Assembly (NCBI GenBank): GCA_934045905.1
Contig: OW203761.1
Coordinates: forward strand, 31,670,964 to 31,734,963
Source of the DNA: Leuctra nigra
Taxonomy: Eukaryota; Arthropoda; Insecta; Plecoptera; Leuctridae
DNA length: 64,000 bases
Reading direction: 5' to 3'
Shown: positions 53,209 to 64,000 of the stretch, piece by piece
How positions within the stretch are numbered: the first letter of the stretch is position 1
Layout: each line of letters begins with the position of its first letter
Notes under the pieces: model-generated
Told to the model about the DNA's origin: nothing
What the model saw: the letters and a program-made list of their open reading frames with translations, nothing else
Database searches by the model: none
Made by a program: the position numbers and the translations under genes

Positions 53209-53345
53209 ATTTTTTTGTCTGGGGCTTAACGACGCACTGTTCTGCAGCGAGGTTAATGGCGACGGATGAATGATATGATGATGATTGGGAGATGATGGTG
53301 ATGAGTAGGTAAGGATGGAAGGTGGGAAGGAGGCAGACCATCCAT
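53209..53345 (-). mobile_element. 5'-truncated SINE, minus strand
   Basis: TTTTTTTGTCTGGGGCTTAA (tail and 3' end in reverse), GCAGCGAGGTTAATGGCGAC and AGTAGGTAAGGATGGAAGGT match, in reverse complement, the 3' two-thirds of the SINE at 55426-55716. Similarity stops near 53345. Confidence 0.75.
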
Positions 53346-53411
53346 CTGAGGGATGTACAAAATAGGGCGATAATACTTTCAAAGAGAAAAATACTATTAA
53401 GTTGGAGCTCG

Positions 53412-53499
53412 AATTATCGCAAATATGAGGGCGCTCTTGTTGCGCCCTACACGGGCATCCTGCTTGCAAGTTAATTATTATTAAATAATTATCGCAAAT
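53412..53499 (+). mobile_element. Very short retroposon tail with 13-bp target duplication
   Basis: AATTATCGCAAAT occurs at 53412-53424 and 53487-53499. The 62 bp between them contains a hairpin (GGGCGCTCTTGTTGCGCCC) and ends TTAATTATTATTAAAT, like the hairpin-plus-(TTA)n end of the non-LTR family at 27300-30690. Confidence 0.5.
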
Positions 53500-53727
53500 G
53501 TATTTGTTGAATGGAGAAATAATTATTACAAGTTACATGGTTGGTTAGTTCTTAAGCCTAGTTTACACCGTTCAATGTTTTTCAATGAGTTAAATCGTTA
53601 GTTCAATGAATGTAACTGTGTAGACGCGAAATTCAAGCAAAAGTACGTTTCATTTATAACCGGTCCTATATTTCCTTCAAAGAATTGAATGTATGTAACA
53701 TTGGACCAAGTAAACTATTCAAACCCT

Positions 53728-53822
53728 CCACATGCTCGAAATCTGTGTTTTTGTCTGGTTAATCAAGTTTTGAGAAAGGACTAGGAATCTTGCAAGCCAT
53801 TTTTGTCACTGCAGGTGTACAT
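53728..53822 (+). repeat. Dispersed repeat, copy 2 (partner at 2162-2275)
   Basis: ACATGCTCGAAATCTGTGTT, AAGTTTTGAGAAAGGACT and CACTGCAGGTGTACA in the same order as the first copy. Confidence 0.5.
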
Positions 53823-54233
53823 ACCTAAGATGGTGTTTAATTTGTATGCCCAGTAGACACACCGTTATTCTGTAACATTAAATATCCAGATTCGGTGTAA
53901 TGTTATTTGGCGGTGAATCAAATTCGGGACAAATCCGGATTTTTAAAGTTATAGAATTACTGCCCTGTTGTAAATAGGCTAATTGAACATTTGCTGCTAA
54001 TAAATGTATGCAATTAAATATACACTAACATAATTTATTTTGACAATCTTCATTGCGAGTAAATAATTGCAGCATTTGCAGGTTGGCCATAAGAACAAGT
54101 TCGGTATAAAACTAGAACATCTATTTGATGGTATATACGAGTGACACACTTAAATCCATCTAGGTACTATTATTTATGTCATAAGAGACCTCATAAAACC
54201 ATTGTTGAAAAGAAAATGATTTTTACCTGTTAC

Positions 54234-54239
54234 TTTATT
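54234..54239 (-). terminator. Tetraspanin poly-A signal (AATAAA on minus strand)
   Basis: TTTATT on the plus strand reads AATAAA on the minus strand, about 585 bp after the tetraspanin stop at 54824. The MED14 and tetraspanin transcripts would converge with about 1.4 kb between their signals. Confidence 0.45.
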
Positions 54240-54823
54240 TAATACACACAATGAAATGTATAAAACAATTATAGGAATACATTCACAAATTTGTTTAATT
54301 ATTGAATCCATTCTTGTCCATCTGCAAGTATAATCAACAGCTAGGATCAATGGAGAAATTGTGTAGTCTGCATTGAATGTGTAACTAATTAGTACTAGAC
54401 ATCAGACAACATAAATAAAAATATAATGACCATAAATCACAAAGTTCCTTAAAAAATCAAATACAAATTTATTACACAAAGCTCACAACACTTATTCAAA
54501 CGCCATTAACTAATGTAGAAAAGTTTGCATGGACAACAACTAGCTATGAATCAGGTACACACTTTTTCTAGGTATATTATCAATGGTCCCTCTTAAATAT
54601 TATAACATGATCTACACATCCAATAAATATCAGCAAACTTATTGCCTACTATACTGGAACTACAACTTTGTACATGAGACTATTATATTTTCTCGTCACG
54701 TTTATAAGAAAGAAAATATATGTTAAATTCATATTAGTTCATACGAGTTAAATCCACTGAAGCTGAGGCGATAGAAAAATCTACGAAGTAAGGCACACAA
54801 CGATGAGTGAAAAGGTAGAATGT

Positions 54824-57800
54824 TTACTTGATGCGAGGGTTGAGAGCTCGGCAAAGACACCAACCAAGGACCAACACGACTACTTGAACGAGACCTAAAC
54901 CAATCCCGACCCAGATTGCCAGGTTTGCATGTTCCATCACCAAATCCAGGAGTGTCTGGTAGCAGCCCTGAAAATATTATAATGAACTGTAAGTGTTATA
55001 TTCTGTTGCATTGGCTTTTCTATGACATTGTACACGAGTTTAAAAAAATAAAAGTATGCATCATTTTATTAAGTCATAATATAAATGTGGAAAGCAGAAG
55101 CATACTGGGCTGAAAAGGCACTGGATGGGACCTGGCAAAATACCCAGATTCATAAGTAATAGGACTCTTCAAACAATTTAAAAAAGTAAAATGGTTGGTA
55201 AAATTGCAAACCATAAAACTGATGCAAACAAATCACAGCCACATATGGAATTAAAGTTCGTTCACGTTTAGAATATCAAGGCCGTGTACTACCGTAATCA
55301 AGCGAACGTATACCTAAACATGTAAATACATATCAATATAATAATCAAAAAATGTGTATAATAAACTGTAGATAAAAAGTAATAAATTTTATTGAACTTT
55401 TATAATATTTACTACTATTCAAAATACGGAACAGGTTGGCCGAGTGGTAACGCTCTGAGCTTGTATTCCGGAGGCCCGGGTTCGATTCCCGCGGCCGTCC
55501 TTCCTGACTGGGGTTTTTTCGTGGTTTTCCCTCAGTCGACAGGCAAATGCTGGGAAGGTACCCTACTAATAGGCCACGGCCGCCTCCTTTCCACCTTCCA
55601 TCCTTACCTACTCTTCACCATCATCTCCCAATCATCATCATAATCATTCATCCGTCGCCATTAGCCTCGCTGCAGAACAGTGCAACGTTAAGCCCCAGAC
55701 AAAAAAAAAAAAAAAAACTATTCAAAATTGTGTATTTGACATAATTTATACAATTTCAATTACCTATACAAAGAAGAAAGTCTTGCCATTGACAGGGCAG
55801 TGCTAAAGTGAACGACCAGTGAACGACGAAACGTCAGAAATATTCTTAACGTGAACGAACTTTAGTGACTACTATGGTCGGTGAAAGGCAAAGATGAACC
55901 CGCTCTAGCATAGGCCGCCCTATACCTGGCAATGCTAAACTGGGTTCATCTTTGCCTATCACCGACCATAGCAACATTTCAAGCTACTCAGATCCTAATA
56001 TCTGGCATAGAATTGTAACTAAGAAAGTATAAGTCGAGCCTTACCGTCATATAATAGGAATTAGACAATGATGGTTTAAACGGACAAGCTGGATCTTTTG
56101 GCTGGAACTTGGCGATATCTCCAACGAGAACACAGCATGCGTCTGGGACCAGTTTCTTGCCGAGTGATGCCTCGGGGAAATCTTTGTAGTTGTCCACACC
56201 ACAGCAGTGTGTCTGGAGATATGATTAGAAAGCACAATTTAGGGTGATACAAGTGCAAGTGATTTTGCTTCTTTTTGTAGACACTTTTTTTAATACGATT
56301 GGAGACGAAATGATTTGAAATTTTAATCACGATTGATTAGGCAAACTTAGGGTTTTCACTTCGTAAATTTTTAATTTTTTGCATAGTTAATTAGCCAATT
56401 TTTGGTGAAAAATTTGAAATTTCCTTGTATAGCTGGGTGCCGTATAAAATTTATTTTTAAAAAGTGCCCAGGAACAACCCTAAGTTCGTCCTTGTGAACA
56501 ACACACTTGTAAAATTATATTAGAGATCAATTGGTTCACATGTTTGGTCTCCAATTGTCGGAAATTTCATAGTTTTGAGCCGTTTTGTTGAATTATCGGC
56601 TCATATTCAACAAGGGATAAAGCAAAACTAAAAAAATTCTTCTAACATACAATCAGACTGATCATGTGAACATCCTATCAAAGTTACACCCACCTATGAA
56701 ACAATTTTTCCCTCTCAATTTGCTCCAGCAGCCAGGCGCTTGTAGCACCAACAGCGCTTGTAGCACCAATCAGAAATGAGGTACGTATTCAAAAATCTTT
56801 AAATTCCAAATCAGATTCACTTACAACACATTTCAGTTCTCAGATTTTCAGTTGTCAAACAAGTTTTTTTGATATAAGTTATCAAATTGAGCTAAAACTG
56901 TAACAAAAATGTTGCCTCTTTCCATCAGGACTGTACACCTTACAGATGGGTGTCTGCAGATTACATGCCGACGCAGCACATGCAGAGCACGGTCCCACAA
57001 GTTTTAATTTGAACTCGAGTCGAAGAATTTTTGTGCGTTTTGGACACAAGCATAAAGTTTGAGCTGTGTTCTACATACCAAAAAGCCTTGAAATGTTTTT
57101 CTTCCGATTTATTCTGTATTTTCCCACTTTTATAGAATCATAAACAAAAACAGTGGTCTAATTTTGTTTAGAATTGAATGTTTTGAACAAGCATAATATT
57201 TCCATACAAATCTTTCAAAACTAGCCCCAAATTTTCAGTTACAAGCTCAAGAGCTTTACTTCCATGGAAAAAGAGCAAACATCTTATACAATTTAATTTT
57301 TCTATTGTATTTTCTATATTTTTCGGATTTCCGTATTTTTACATGCAGCAATATTTGAAAAATATTAGTCCCATTCTGTGAATTTGTGATGCCCCGCAGA
57401 CAAGCAAGCCTATTGGTTTAGCGGGGCAATAAAATGTAATTTGTATTTTTAATAATTTTTATGAATAAAAAAATAACATTATGCCGAAGTTCGAATTTAT
57501 GAAAAGATTGCTTGCTGAAAAAATCAATCCAACCAAATTGTACATAAAAAAATAGGAAAATAATATTAATATTCAGTTCATTACATTACTGTATATTACT
57601 TACGTACGCAATTCCTTTAATTTCAGTTCACATTAAATTATTGAACACCTTAACTTCTTCTCCGACTTTAAAAGTGGTGAATAACAATATTTTCCTCTAG
57701 ATTTCACTAGCACTCAGTAAAAATTTTCTTTAGAAAATCTCTCATTCATTCTATTCGTTTTTTTAAAAAATTATTTGCCTGATGAAATCTAGTGGAAATC

Positions 57801-59275
57801 TAGTAATTTACCATTTATTGGAGGGTTTGAGGAACCGTAGATTGAAGAAAGGAGGAACCCAGGTCTCATTGAAGGTTTAGGAACACAAGTTCAATAAACT
57901 ATACTCATTCCGCAATATAACCAATCAGCAGAAAGTTAATTGGTATTAGAAAGACCTTGACCTCTCCTAATATAACAGTCTAATGACTTCGTTTATCTTG
58001 GAAGTTATGAATCACTTAAGACTAGTTAAGAGTCCTGTCAGTCACATGGTACTCCCTGGAATATATAGTAGCCATCAGTGCAATGGCTCAACAACTGCAG
58101 GAAATATAAACCAATCTGCATCTATCCTGTCTAATGAGAATATATTGTATTGCGAGAAGGATATTTTTTTGGATTAAAAATTATTCGCATTACCTGGGCC
58201 ATCAAGTAGTTCCAGAGAAGTGTAACGGCATCGGTTTTATCTGGCGTCGTGTAGTATTTGCTGATGGACGATTTCAGGAAACCACGCACTTCGATCTCCG
58301 CCTAAAATATAAATAACTGTGAGGTCTAAGAGCAGAAATGGGCGACAACATTCATCACAATTGTTGTTTTTATTTACCCTGTCTTTGTAGTACAGAGCCA
58401 GAACTCCTGCCACTAATTCCAAGACGAGAATTATCAAGAGACACACCACATACTGCAAGAGAAAGTATCAATCAAATAAGTCAAATATCATAGTTGATTT
58501 TCCTTGGAAAAGTATAAGGAAGTTTGGAAACTAGTTAAATGTCTATAAATACTCAGATGGATACAGTAATATCATATATTTATTTTGATACGCCGACTCT
58601 TCAAGGTCATGTTTACGTTCTGTCAAAGGTTGATCACTTCAACCATTATCACAAAACAAATTATAAGAAGCGTTTGCTTTGAGCAAGCATTGTTTTAATT
58701 AAATTCGTATTATAAAAATAGCCATCAAAGGACGACTACCCTGATAAGATCGCTGATCTGCACAGTTTGCAAACAAGTAGAACACAAGGTCTGTGTCATC
58801 ACGCGCTCTATAGTCATGGGTGAAAAGCGCAATCGTTCTTTTTCATTTCATTTGGCCACTGAACTGTAGCAAAAACTCGCTAAAGGATGTCAACCCGACT
58901 TTGTTTATACACAACACCCGCTCTCTATGATAAGCATGTTGAAAATCTAAAGGACGAAACCTTTTTTATTATCGAGCTTCTGCCAACACATGGCCTGGGC
59001 ATAGTAGCATAAATGTTTGCTAAGTGTTAGCAATATTTATTCATCACACAAGGAACTGTGTGTTTGTCGTAATTTCAACAACTCAGTCGACCATATCAAA
59101 TGAATGAGGAGAAATTTGTTAAACGGCTTTCAGTTCTTACCCCTGTAAGTAGGCATCGCGATTCACGGACTGCTCCACAGTAGCCCAAAAAGCTGACGAC
59201 GAAGACAAAAACACCAGCCGCAATTAAGATGTAGGACACTTGTTCTATAGCTGTGGGCTGAGTGAATTGTTGAAA
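54824..59275 (-). CDS. Tetraspanin, five 3' exons; first exon with TM1 not found
   Basis: Exons in reading order on the minus strand: 59275-59141, 58452-58378, 58301-58194, 56212-56045 and 54967-54824 (stop TAA). Every exon is a whole number of codons, all in phase 0, giving 209 residues. TM2 is ILIAAGVFVFVVSFLGYCGA, TM3 is YVVCLLIILVLELVAGVLAL, the large extracellular loop carries THCCGVDNYKDF with the diagnostic CCG and further Cys (ACCVL, PACPF, GCYQ), and TM4 is LAIWVGIGLGLVQVVVLVLG. Tetraspanins organise membrane protein domains. The start and TM1, normally about 50-65 residues, should lie at higher coordinates, perhaps beyond the window. I cannot name the subfamily. Confidence 0.88.
55252..55864. 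mobile_element. TIR element disrupted by a SINE, in tetraspanin intron 4
   Basis: TAAAGTTCGTTCACGTTTA (55252 on) and TAACGTGAACGAACTTTA (to 55864) are inverted ends. The SINE at 55426-55716 is inserted inside, leaving about 310 bp of element. Confidence 0.65.
55414..55728 (+). mobile_element. tRNA-derived SINE with 12-bp target duplication and poly-A tail
   Basis: The element proper is 55426-55716, flanked by ACTATTCAAAAT on both sides (55414-55425, 55717-55728). The head has A-box TGGCCGAGTGG and B-box GGTTCGATTCC in tRNA spacing. The body contains TTTTCCCTCAGTCGACAGGC and ends AGCCCCAGAC plus an A-run of about 16. A 3' copy lies at 53209-53345 and a relic may lie at 33207-33300 (TTTCCCTCAATCAAGAG). 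Confidence 0.9.
55870..55973. mobile_element. Mini-MITE with TA ends, about 100 bp
   Basis: CTATGGTCGGTGAAAGGCAA (55872 on) and TTGCCTATCACCGACCATAG (to 55971) are inverted with one or two mismatches. TA borders suggest a Tc1/mariner-type origin. Confidence 0.65.
56221..57390. other. Tetraspanin intron 3, no features recognised
   Basis: AT-rich. The only structure noticed is a short tandem duplication GCGCTTGTAGCACCAA at about 56735 and 56751. Confidence 0.4.
57391..57475 (+). mobile_element. 3' end of the poly-A non-LTR family (stem-loop copy)
   Basis: GATGCCCCGCAGACAAGC... TATTGGTTTAGCGGGGC followed by AATAAAATGTAATTTG and an A-rich end matches the 3' UTR at 7940-8035. The copy is strongly 5'-truncated. 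Confidence 0.7.
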
Positions 59276-59365
59276 CTGCAAGCAAAAAATGTAAACAATG
59301 TTTGGCTTATGGAAAGGCAGGAGAACAATATTTACTGGAGTGGCCATACCATTCACATTCACCAC

Positions 59366-60300
59366 GTTTTAATAAAACATCCCGTTACAGCGCTTACTAC
59401 AGGTCGTACACTTACATAATTAGCCCAACTAGAATAATTGATATTTGTAATACAGAGGGAGGACTTGAAAAACTTTAAATCCTTAGCTTTTATCAGAACA
59501 TATTGAAGTGTCTGTACAGCCTTTGTTACGACCTTGTGAAGTCATGTTAATGTCGGTAACCACAAGTCAATAAAATAAACAACATAATCCATTTCATACA
59601 GTGCCCAAATTGTGTGGTAAAATCAATCGTGAAACAAACCTGAATTACTATATTGATTTGATAGGAAGGAAGGAAGCTACCGGTTTCCGCGTTGTCAAAT
59701 GAGTGCGCCGTGCATTTATCTAATTTGTTTACAATTTTAGTCGATATCTAACACTTGGAAGCCTCATTTCCTGGTTCTCAACTATGCATAACGACAGCCC
59801 CACAAATCGGACAAAAAAAAACAGCAATTGCAAATGCTCATGAATCACAGTCATGAAACCATGATCATCAACAAGTGAAATTAGAATGATGTTAATAATT
59901 TATGCCGCTCTGTTTAGCTGTGGCTCTAATGTGTTGTTTGTTATGAAATGCCAGCCAGGGGAAGGAAGGGTAACTGACATTACAATGGTGTGGAGTAATA
60001 TCTACTTTGAATGCAATTAGTGGCGAGCCGATGTGTAACTCCCACTAATGTAATTACGTGGGGCCATTTAACACAGAGTTACAATTAATCGTGTTGTTAT
60101 CTACGTGACATGACTAGGCTCGAGCGCATGGAGTTGTAACTACTCTTTGTTCATTGCATTGTTGGTAATTATTGGGTCTCGCCAGAGCCGATACCTCACG
60201 CGATGATCTATTCTAGAATGACTACATGATGGAAAATAGTCAATAGATAATACCATTCTAAAACTGAAAGTGGGAACGCATATTGAAATAAGACATTACT
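59366..60300. other. Presumed 5' intron of the tetraspanin gene
   Basis: No TM1-type exon (hydrophobic helix after an initiator Met) could be found on the minus strand here. No element ends seen. Confidence 0.3.
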
Positions 60301-60303
60301 ATG

Positions 60304-60523
60304 TACACTCGGCAAAACAAAAATTGATCGTTGACCAAATTTGAATGACTGCTGGTCATGTCCCATAACGAATCAAAGCTTGTTATTATCATTGAAATGT
60401 GAGGTCACCTACTAGAGTGAGAAATGAGATCGCTTAGACTGACTTCTGATGGTGCGATCTTACATTTATCAGCCTATCAGATTTATTGAACGTTCAATTT
60501 TTGTTTGGCCAAGTGTACATTAC
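60304..60523. mobile_element. TACACTCG-family MITE, copy 3
   Basis: TACACTCGGCAAAACAAAAA and the complement ending TTTTTGTTTGGCCAAGTGTA are inverted ends. Interior GACTGCTGGTCATGTCCC, TTGTTATTATCATTGAAAT and ACCTACTAGAG parallel the copy at 1020-1233. CATTACT(A/G) lies just outside both ends and could be the target duplication. Confidence 0.75.
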
Positions 60524-61467
60524 TGTTTAGATTTAGGGGTAGATTGTTCAAAGTTGCGTAGAAATAAAATGTCGTCCTTATGAAACTCCTTTTGTGCGTG
60601 ACAGCTCTAAATCAAGCATCGACTGTCAGGACTTAACTCGTCCTTTATAGACAATGTAGTCAATAAAAAGCATTAGAACTTCGAGAAATTAAAAATACGT
60701 CCATATATTATTGATTTTAGATTTAATTTTATTCTTATTTACAGCGCAGGGTTTCGCCTCGTGTAACCACAAGAGGCTAAAGACGTGCATTTATTTGTTG
60801 AACATTGATTCAAATCTCCCCTCTGCTTTATGAATGATTAATAATCTCACGATAGAAAGGGGGGAATTTGTGGCTCTTATATTCTCTAGTTGGGGTTGAG
60901 GATACATTCATTTCAATACGGAACAAAAGAGACTTCGGAAATACTCTCTCTATACACTGAACGTGTTGGGAGTTATTCCGGTACTGCTACTGCTACGTAA
61001 CATACCTACAAAAGAAAGTAGGTACCTTTAGAATGGAAATTGCGTCGATTATGCGGGATCTCTTTTTGACATTTGGCGATTTACATAGAATGTATTTCTA
61101 TAAAGTTAGATAAGTTCTATGGTAGTCACGTGTATTGTACCAAATTGTACCATACGTATAGTAATGTGTCAACCACCTCAGACCTCGGACAAGGGTTGAT
61201 TTAGCCCCAGCCGTGATAAAATCAGATGTGTCAGTTCGTCGAATTGTTATATCAACATTGGTCAGCTTAATATCAATAGTTTGCTCTCTTCCGCATTTAC
61301 TTGACCACAAAACCATTGTAGATAATAATAATATATAACGGATATTACTGGGTGTGTTGTTATCAATCAATACTTAATAAACTACATAAGTTATTTAATT
61401 GAAACAGATAATTATAAGAATATAATGTGGTAGTCTTCTTTATTCTAAAACAGCCAGCAACTAACAA
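60524..61467. other. Intergenic or intronic DNA left of the Gypsy LTR
   Basis: No coding exon recognised. Frames of up to 90 codons here lack any domain or splice support. Confidence 0.35.
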
Positions 61468-61974
61468 TGTAACCACTCTTCTTCTTCTTCACTTCCGGTT
61501 TTAATGGCACCGACATTGAGTCATACTGGCCAGCGTTAATTTATATACCTATTCGATAATGTAGTTTTATAATAATATGTAATTATTATTATGCTTTATA
61601 TTTTGCACTCGTTGTATTTTAGCACATAGGCTAGCTTTAGTTATTGATAAATACTTAGTAGTTATTTAAAATTCAGAATTACGGAGGATATCAGTTATCA
61701 CCACGTGTCGATCGAAGTTGAATGGCCAAGACTTGAGTCCTATAAGCCAGCTTATATTTATTTTAAATTCACTTTTTCACTCGGCGTATTTATTGGCACT
61801 TGACCATTTGGTCTTATTGGCCAGCTTTAGTTATGATATCTATTTAATTGTGGTGGTGATAACTATTAGCACACGAATTCTGTTTTTTCATGTAACCACT
61901 CTAGTCACACTAGAGACTATGTTCACTTCCTGTTGGCACTGCCTTCTAGATCATCAGTTCTAGCCAACATCACA
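61468..61974 (-). repeat. Probable 3' LTR of the Ty3/Gypsy element
   Basis: On the minus strand a polypurine tract AAAAAGGGGGA is followed at 61974 by TGTGATGTTGGC and the segment closes GAGTGGTTACA at 61468, giving TG...CA borders and about 507 bp. The motif TGTAACCACTC recurs inside near 61891, so the border at 61468 is likely but not proven. The matching 5' LTR is outside the window. Confidence 0.55.
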
Positions 61975-62056
61975 TCCCCCTTTTTGGGTACTAACAAACA
62001 TGAATACAACTTATGAAATTTCAAACTAATAGTACAAATGTTAGAATTAGACAATG

Positions 62057-64000
62057 CTAATAATCATTGAATCTTTGTGGTCTTTGAATGACTCTGCCCC
62101 GCCTAGAACGATATGCTCCGGGTGGTGTTGCTGGTTCATCCTGTGGTTCATCCTGTGGCTCGTCCGCTGCTGCCGGACCGGGCACATCTGGTTTCGGTGA
62201 TGGCATGAGGTGGACTCGATTTCTTCTGAGTGTCCCCTCTGATGTCTCTACATGATATGACCGCGGAGTGGTACCGGCTGCTATCACCTGGCCATATTTC
62301 TTCTGATCTGTAACATATACATGTGAACCTAATTCTAACGGTGGTAACTCTCTGGCACGATGTCTTCGGTCGTAATCGTGCTTCTGCTTCGCTTTCCTAG
62401 CCTCTTCCCTCCTTCTCCACGCTTGGGTGTTGATTTGATTAGGTAGTAGGTTGTCCGAAGCAGTTACTAGCGTTGTTCTTGGCTGTCGGCTCATTAGCAT
62501 CTGCGCCGGACTACGCCCTGATGCTAGTGGTGTTGATCGGTATGCTAGCATTCCGAGATATACATCTTCTGACTTCTGCAGGATACCTTTCATGGTTTTC
62601 ACTGTCCGTTCCGCAAGTCCGTTCGCCTTTGGATATCTTGGGCTGCTGGTCACATGCTTGAATCCGTAGGTTGTTGCGAATCTTCGAAACTCGTCTGAGC
62701 TGAACTGCGGTCCGTTGTCTGAAACAACTTCTTCCGGAATTCCATACCTCGCAAATACCGACTTGATGCGATTGATGACATACTTGCTGGTGGTTTTATC
62801 CAACAATAATACTTCAGGGAACTTTGAGTAATAATCTACAATTATCAAATACTTGTGTTCCTTGAGTTGAAACAAATCCATGGCTACTCTCTGCCATGCT
62901 CGCTCTGGCAAAGGTGTTGTCAATAACGGTTCTTGTGGATTTTCCCGGTGTTCCAAACAATGTTGACATTTGTTAACTACATCTATAATATGCTGGCTCA
63001 TTCCTGGCCACCACACTGACTGTCTGGCTCTCTCTCTACATTTATTAATCCCTAAGTGACCTTCATGGATTCTATGTAGAATTTCCTTCTGCATACTTCC
63101 TGGTATGTACAGTCGTTGGTCTTTCATCAGAAGTCCCTGCTGGACAGTCAGGTTACCTCTTTCTTGAAAGAATGGAGCGGCATTGGCTGCTAGGTCTCGC
63201 TTCGATGGCCACCCGTCAGCAATGTATCTTTTGACTTGTTGAGATGTACGATCCTCTTGCTGGGCTTTCCTTATCTCGTCGAGACGTGCATCCGTTGCTG
63301 GAAGCTCTCCTATGACCTGGTCAACACATTCGTTTATCTCTGCTTCAAACTCACAACATTGAGCAGAAGCAATTTCTACCGGCTCTCTGGACAGAGTGTC
63401 TGCCGTATGTAGATCTTTACCTGGAACATGCGAGATAGTAAATGCAAATCTCATCAATTTCATTCTCATTCTCAGAATTCTTGGTGACAGATCGCTCAGA
63501 GACTTCTTTAGCATTATGGGAACAAGAGGTAAATGATCAGTATGTACATGGAACTGTTTACCTATGAGGAAATTCTGGAACCTGTCACATGCCCATACAA
63601 TTCCCAAAGCTTCCTTCTCGATCTGGGCATACCTGGTTTCAGTGTCGGTGAGTGATCTGGATGCGTACGCTACTGGCCGCCAAACATTGGACTCGTCCAG
63701 CTGTTCCAGAACACATCCCAAACCAAACGATGATGCGTCTGTCGTTAAACGGATCTCCCTATTGACGTCGTAGAACATTAACGTCGGGGTCGTCGTCAAC
63801 TTCTCCTTGATTTTTGTAAAAGCTTCTTCTTGAGGCGCTCCCCACTGAAAGTTGTCTCCTGACAAGAGTTCGCGAATTGGTTTTGTCATTACTGCCAGAT
63901 TAGGAACGAACTTCATTAGTTGGTTAGTCATCCCCAGAAGTCTTCTTACGCCTGAAACATCTTTCGGACTTTTCATGAGATTTATTGCTGATGTCTTGCT
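62057..64000 (-). CDS. Ty3/Gypsy Pol polyprotein, C-terminal part (RT end, RNase H, integrase), cut by window edge
   Basis: The frame is open from the right edge to the stop at 62057 (at least 640 codons); the Met at 63976 is internal. In order: the end of the reverse transcriptase/connection, RNase H (LTTDASSFGLGCVLEQ, YAQIEKEALGIVWACDRF, HTDHLPL), the integrase zinc-binding HHCC region (HEGHLGINKCRERARQSVWW, CQHC), the integrase core with MDLF, VSDNGPQFSS and NGLAERTVKT, and a C-terminal basic/Pro-rich tail. No stop or frameshift is present, so the copy is likely young. No envelope-like ORF follows before the LTR. Confidence 0.93.
   Translation of the reverse strand, partial: SKTSAINLMKSPKDVSGVRRLLGMTNQLMKFVPNLAVMTKPIRELLSGDNFQWGAPQEEAFTKIKEKLTTTPTLMFYDVNREIRLTTDASSFGLGCVLEQLDESNVWRPVAYASRSLTDTETRYAQIEKEALGIVWACDRFQNFLIGKQFHVHTDHLPLVPIMLKKSLSDLSPRILRMRMKLMRFAFTISHVPGKDLHTADTLSREPVEIASAQCCEFEAEINECVDQVIGELPATDARLDEIRKAQQEDRTSQQVKRYIADGWPSKRDLAANAAPFFQERGNLTVQQGLLMKDQRLYIPGSMQKEILHRIHEGHLGINKCRERARQSVWWPGMSQHIIDVVNKCQHCLEHRENPQEPLLTTPLPERAWQRVAMDLFQLKEHKYLIIVDYYSKFPEVLLLDKTTSKYVINRIKSVFARYGIPEEVVSDNGPQFSSDEFRRFATTYGFKHVTSSPRYPKANGLAERTVKTMKGILQKSEDVYLGMLAYRSTPLASGRSPAQMLMSRQPRTTLVTASDNLLPNQINTQAWRRREEARKAKQKHDYDRRHRARELPPLELGSHVYVTDQKKYGQVIAAGTTPRSYHVETSEGTLRRNRVHLMPSPKPDVPGPAAADEPQDEPQDEPATPPGAYRSRRGRVIQRPQRFNDY

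Noticed and set aside
61098..61370. 90-codon minus-strand frame considered as the missing tetraspanin first exon
   Set aside because: No tetraspanin-like first membrane helix and no suitable donor in phase 0.

Overview
The window is eukaryotic nuclear DNA: spliced genes with GT-AG introns, AT-rich introns and very many transposable elements. The conserved proteins and the mixture of hAT, piggyBac-like, pogo, Ty3/Gypsy, non-LTR and tRNA-SINE elements fit an arthropod, most likely an insect. The scattered (TAGG)n/(ACCT)n tracts remind me of hemipteran genomes, but the species is not proven by anything here.

Four host genes can be read. (1) The last exon of a DDX54/DBP10-type nucleolar RNA helicase (1544-2021, +). 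(2) A complete phosphatidylinositol 4-kinase beta gene (PI4KB; coding exons between 11304 and 19904, +, 5 exons, 996 codons). (3) A complete Mediator subunit 14 gene (MED14; coding exons between 32773 and 52731, +, 22 exons, 1538 codons). (4) A tetraspanin on the minus strand (exons between 54824 and 59275), convergent with MED14, whose first exon (start codon and first membrane helix) is not found. The exon phases of PI4KB and MED14 join without a break, so both look functional. The products belong to separate housekeeping systems (rRNA processing, Golgi PI4P synthesis, Pol II transcription, membrane organisation); there is no operon-like logic.

Most of the remaining sequence is mobile. There is a 5'-truncated, frameshifted non-LTR element (4607-8038) lying between oppositely oriented copies of a 91-93 bp satellite; a second non-LTR element with an intact 978-codon ORF (27300-30690, minus) flanked by a 74-bp direct repeat; an apparently intact pogo/Tigger-type transposon (37509-41331) with a 756-codon transposase inside MED14 intron 5; and a Ty3/Gypsy element cut by the right window edge (61468-64000, minus). 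Small non-autonomous elements carry readable signatures: hAT-like with 8-bp target duplications, piggyBac-like with TTAA ends, Harbinger-like with 3-bp ends, mariner-like with TA ends, a tRNA-derived SINE with a 12-bp duplication, and several foldback structures. The most distinctive are a 2.3-kb foldback with exact 300-bp tandem repeats and tRNA-like inserts (23533-25823), a perfect 64-bp-arm palindrome carrying half a tRNA (46437-46587), and a conserved stem-loop at the 3' end of three copies of one non-LTR family.

All calls are by reading the sequence. No alignment or database search was run.
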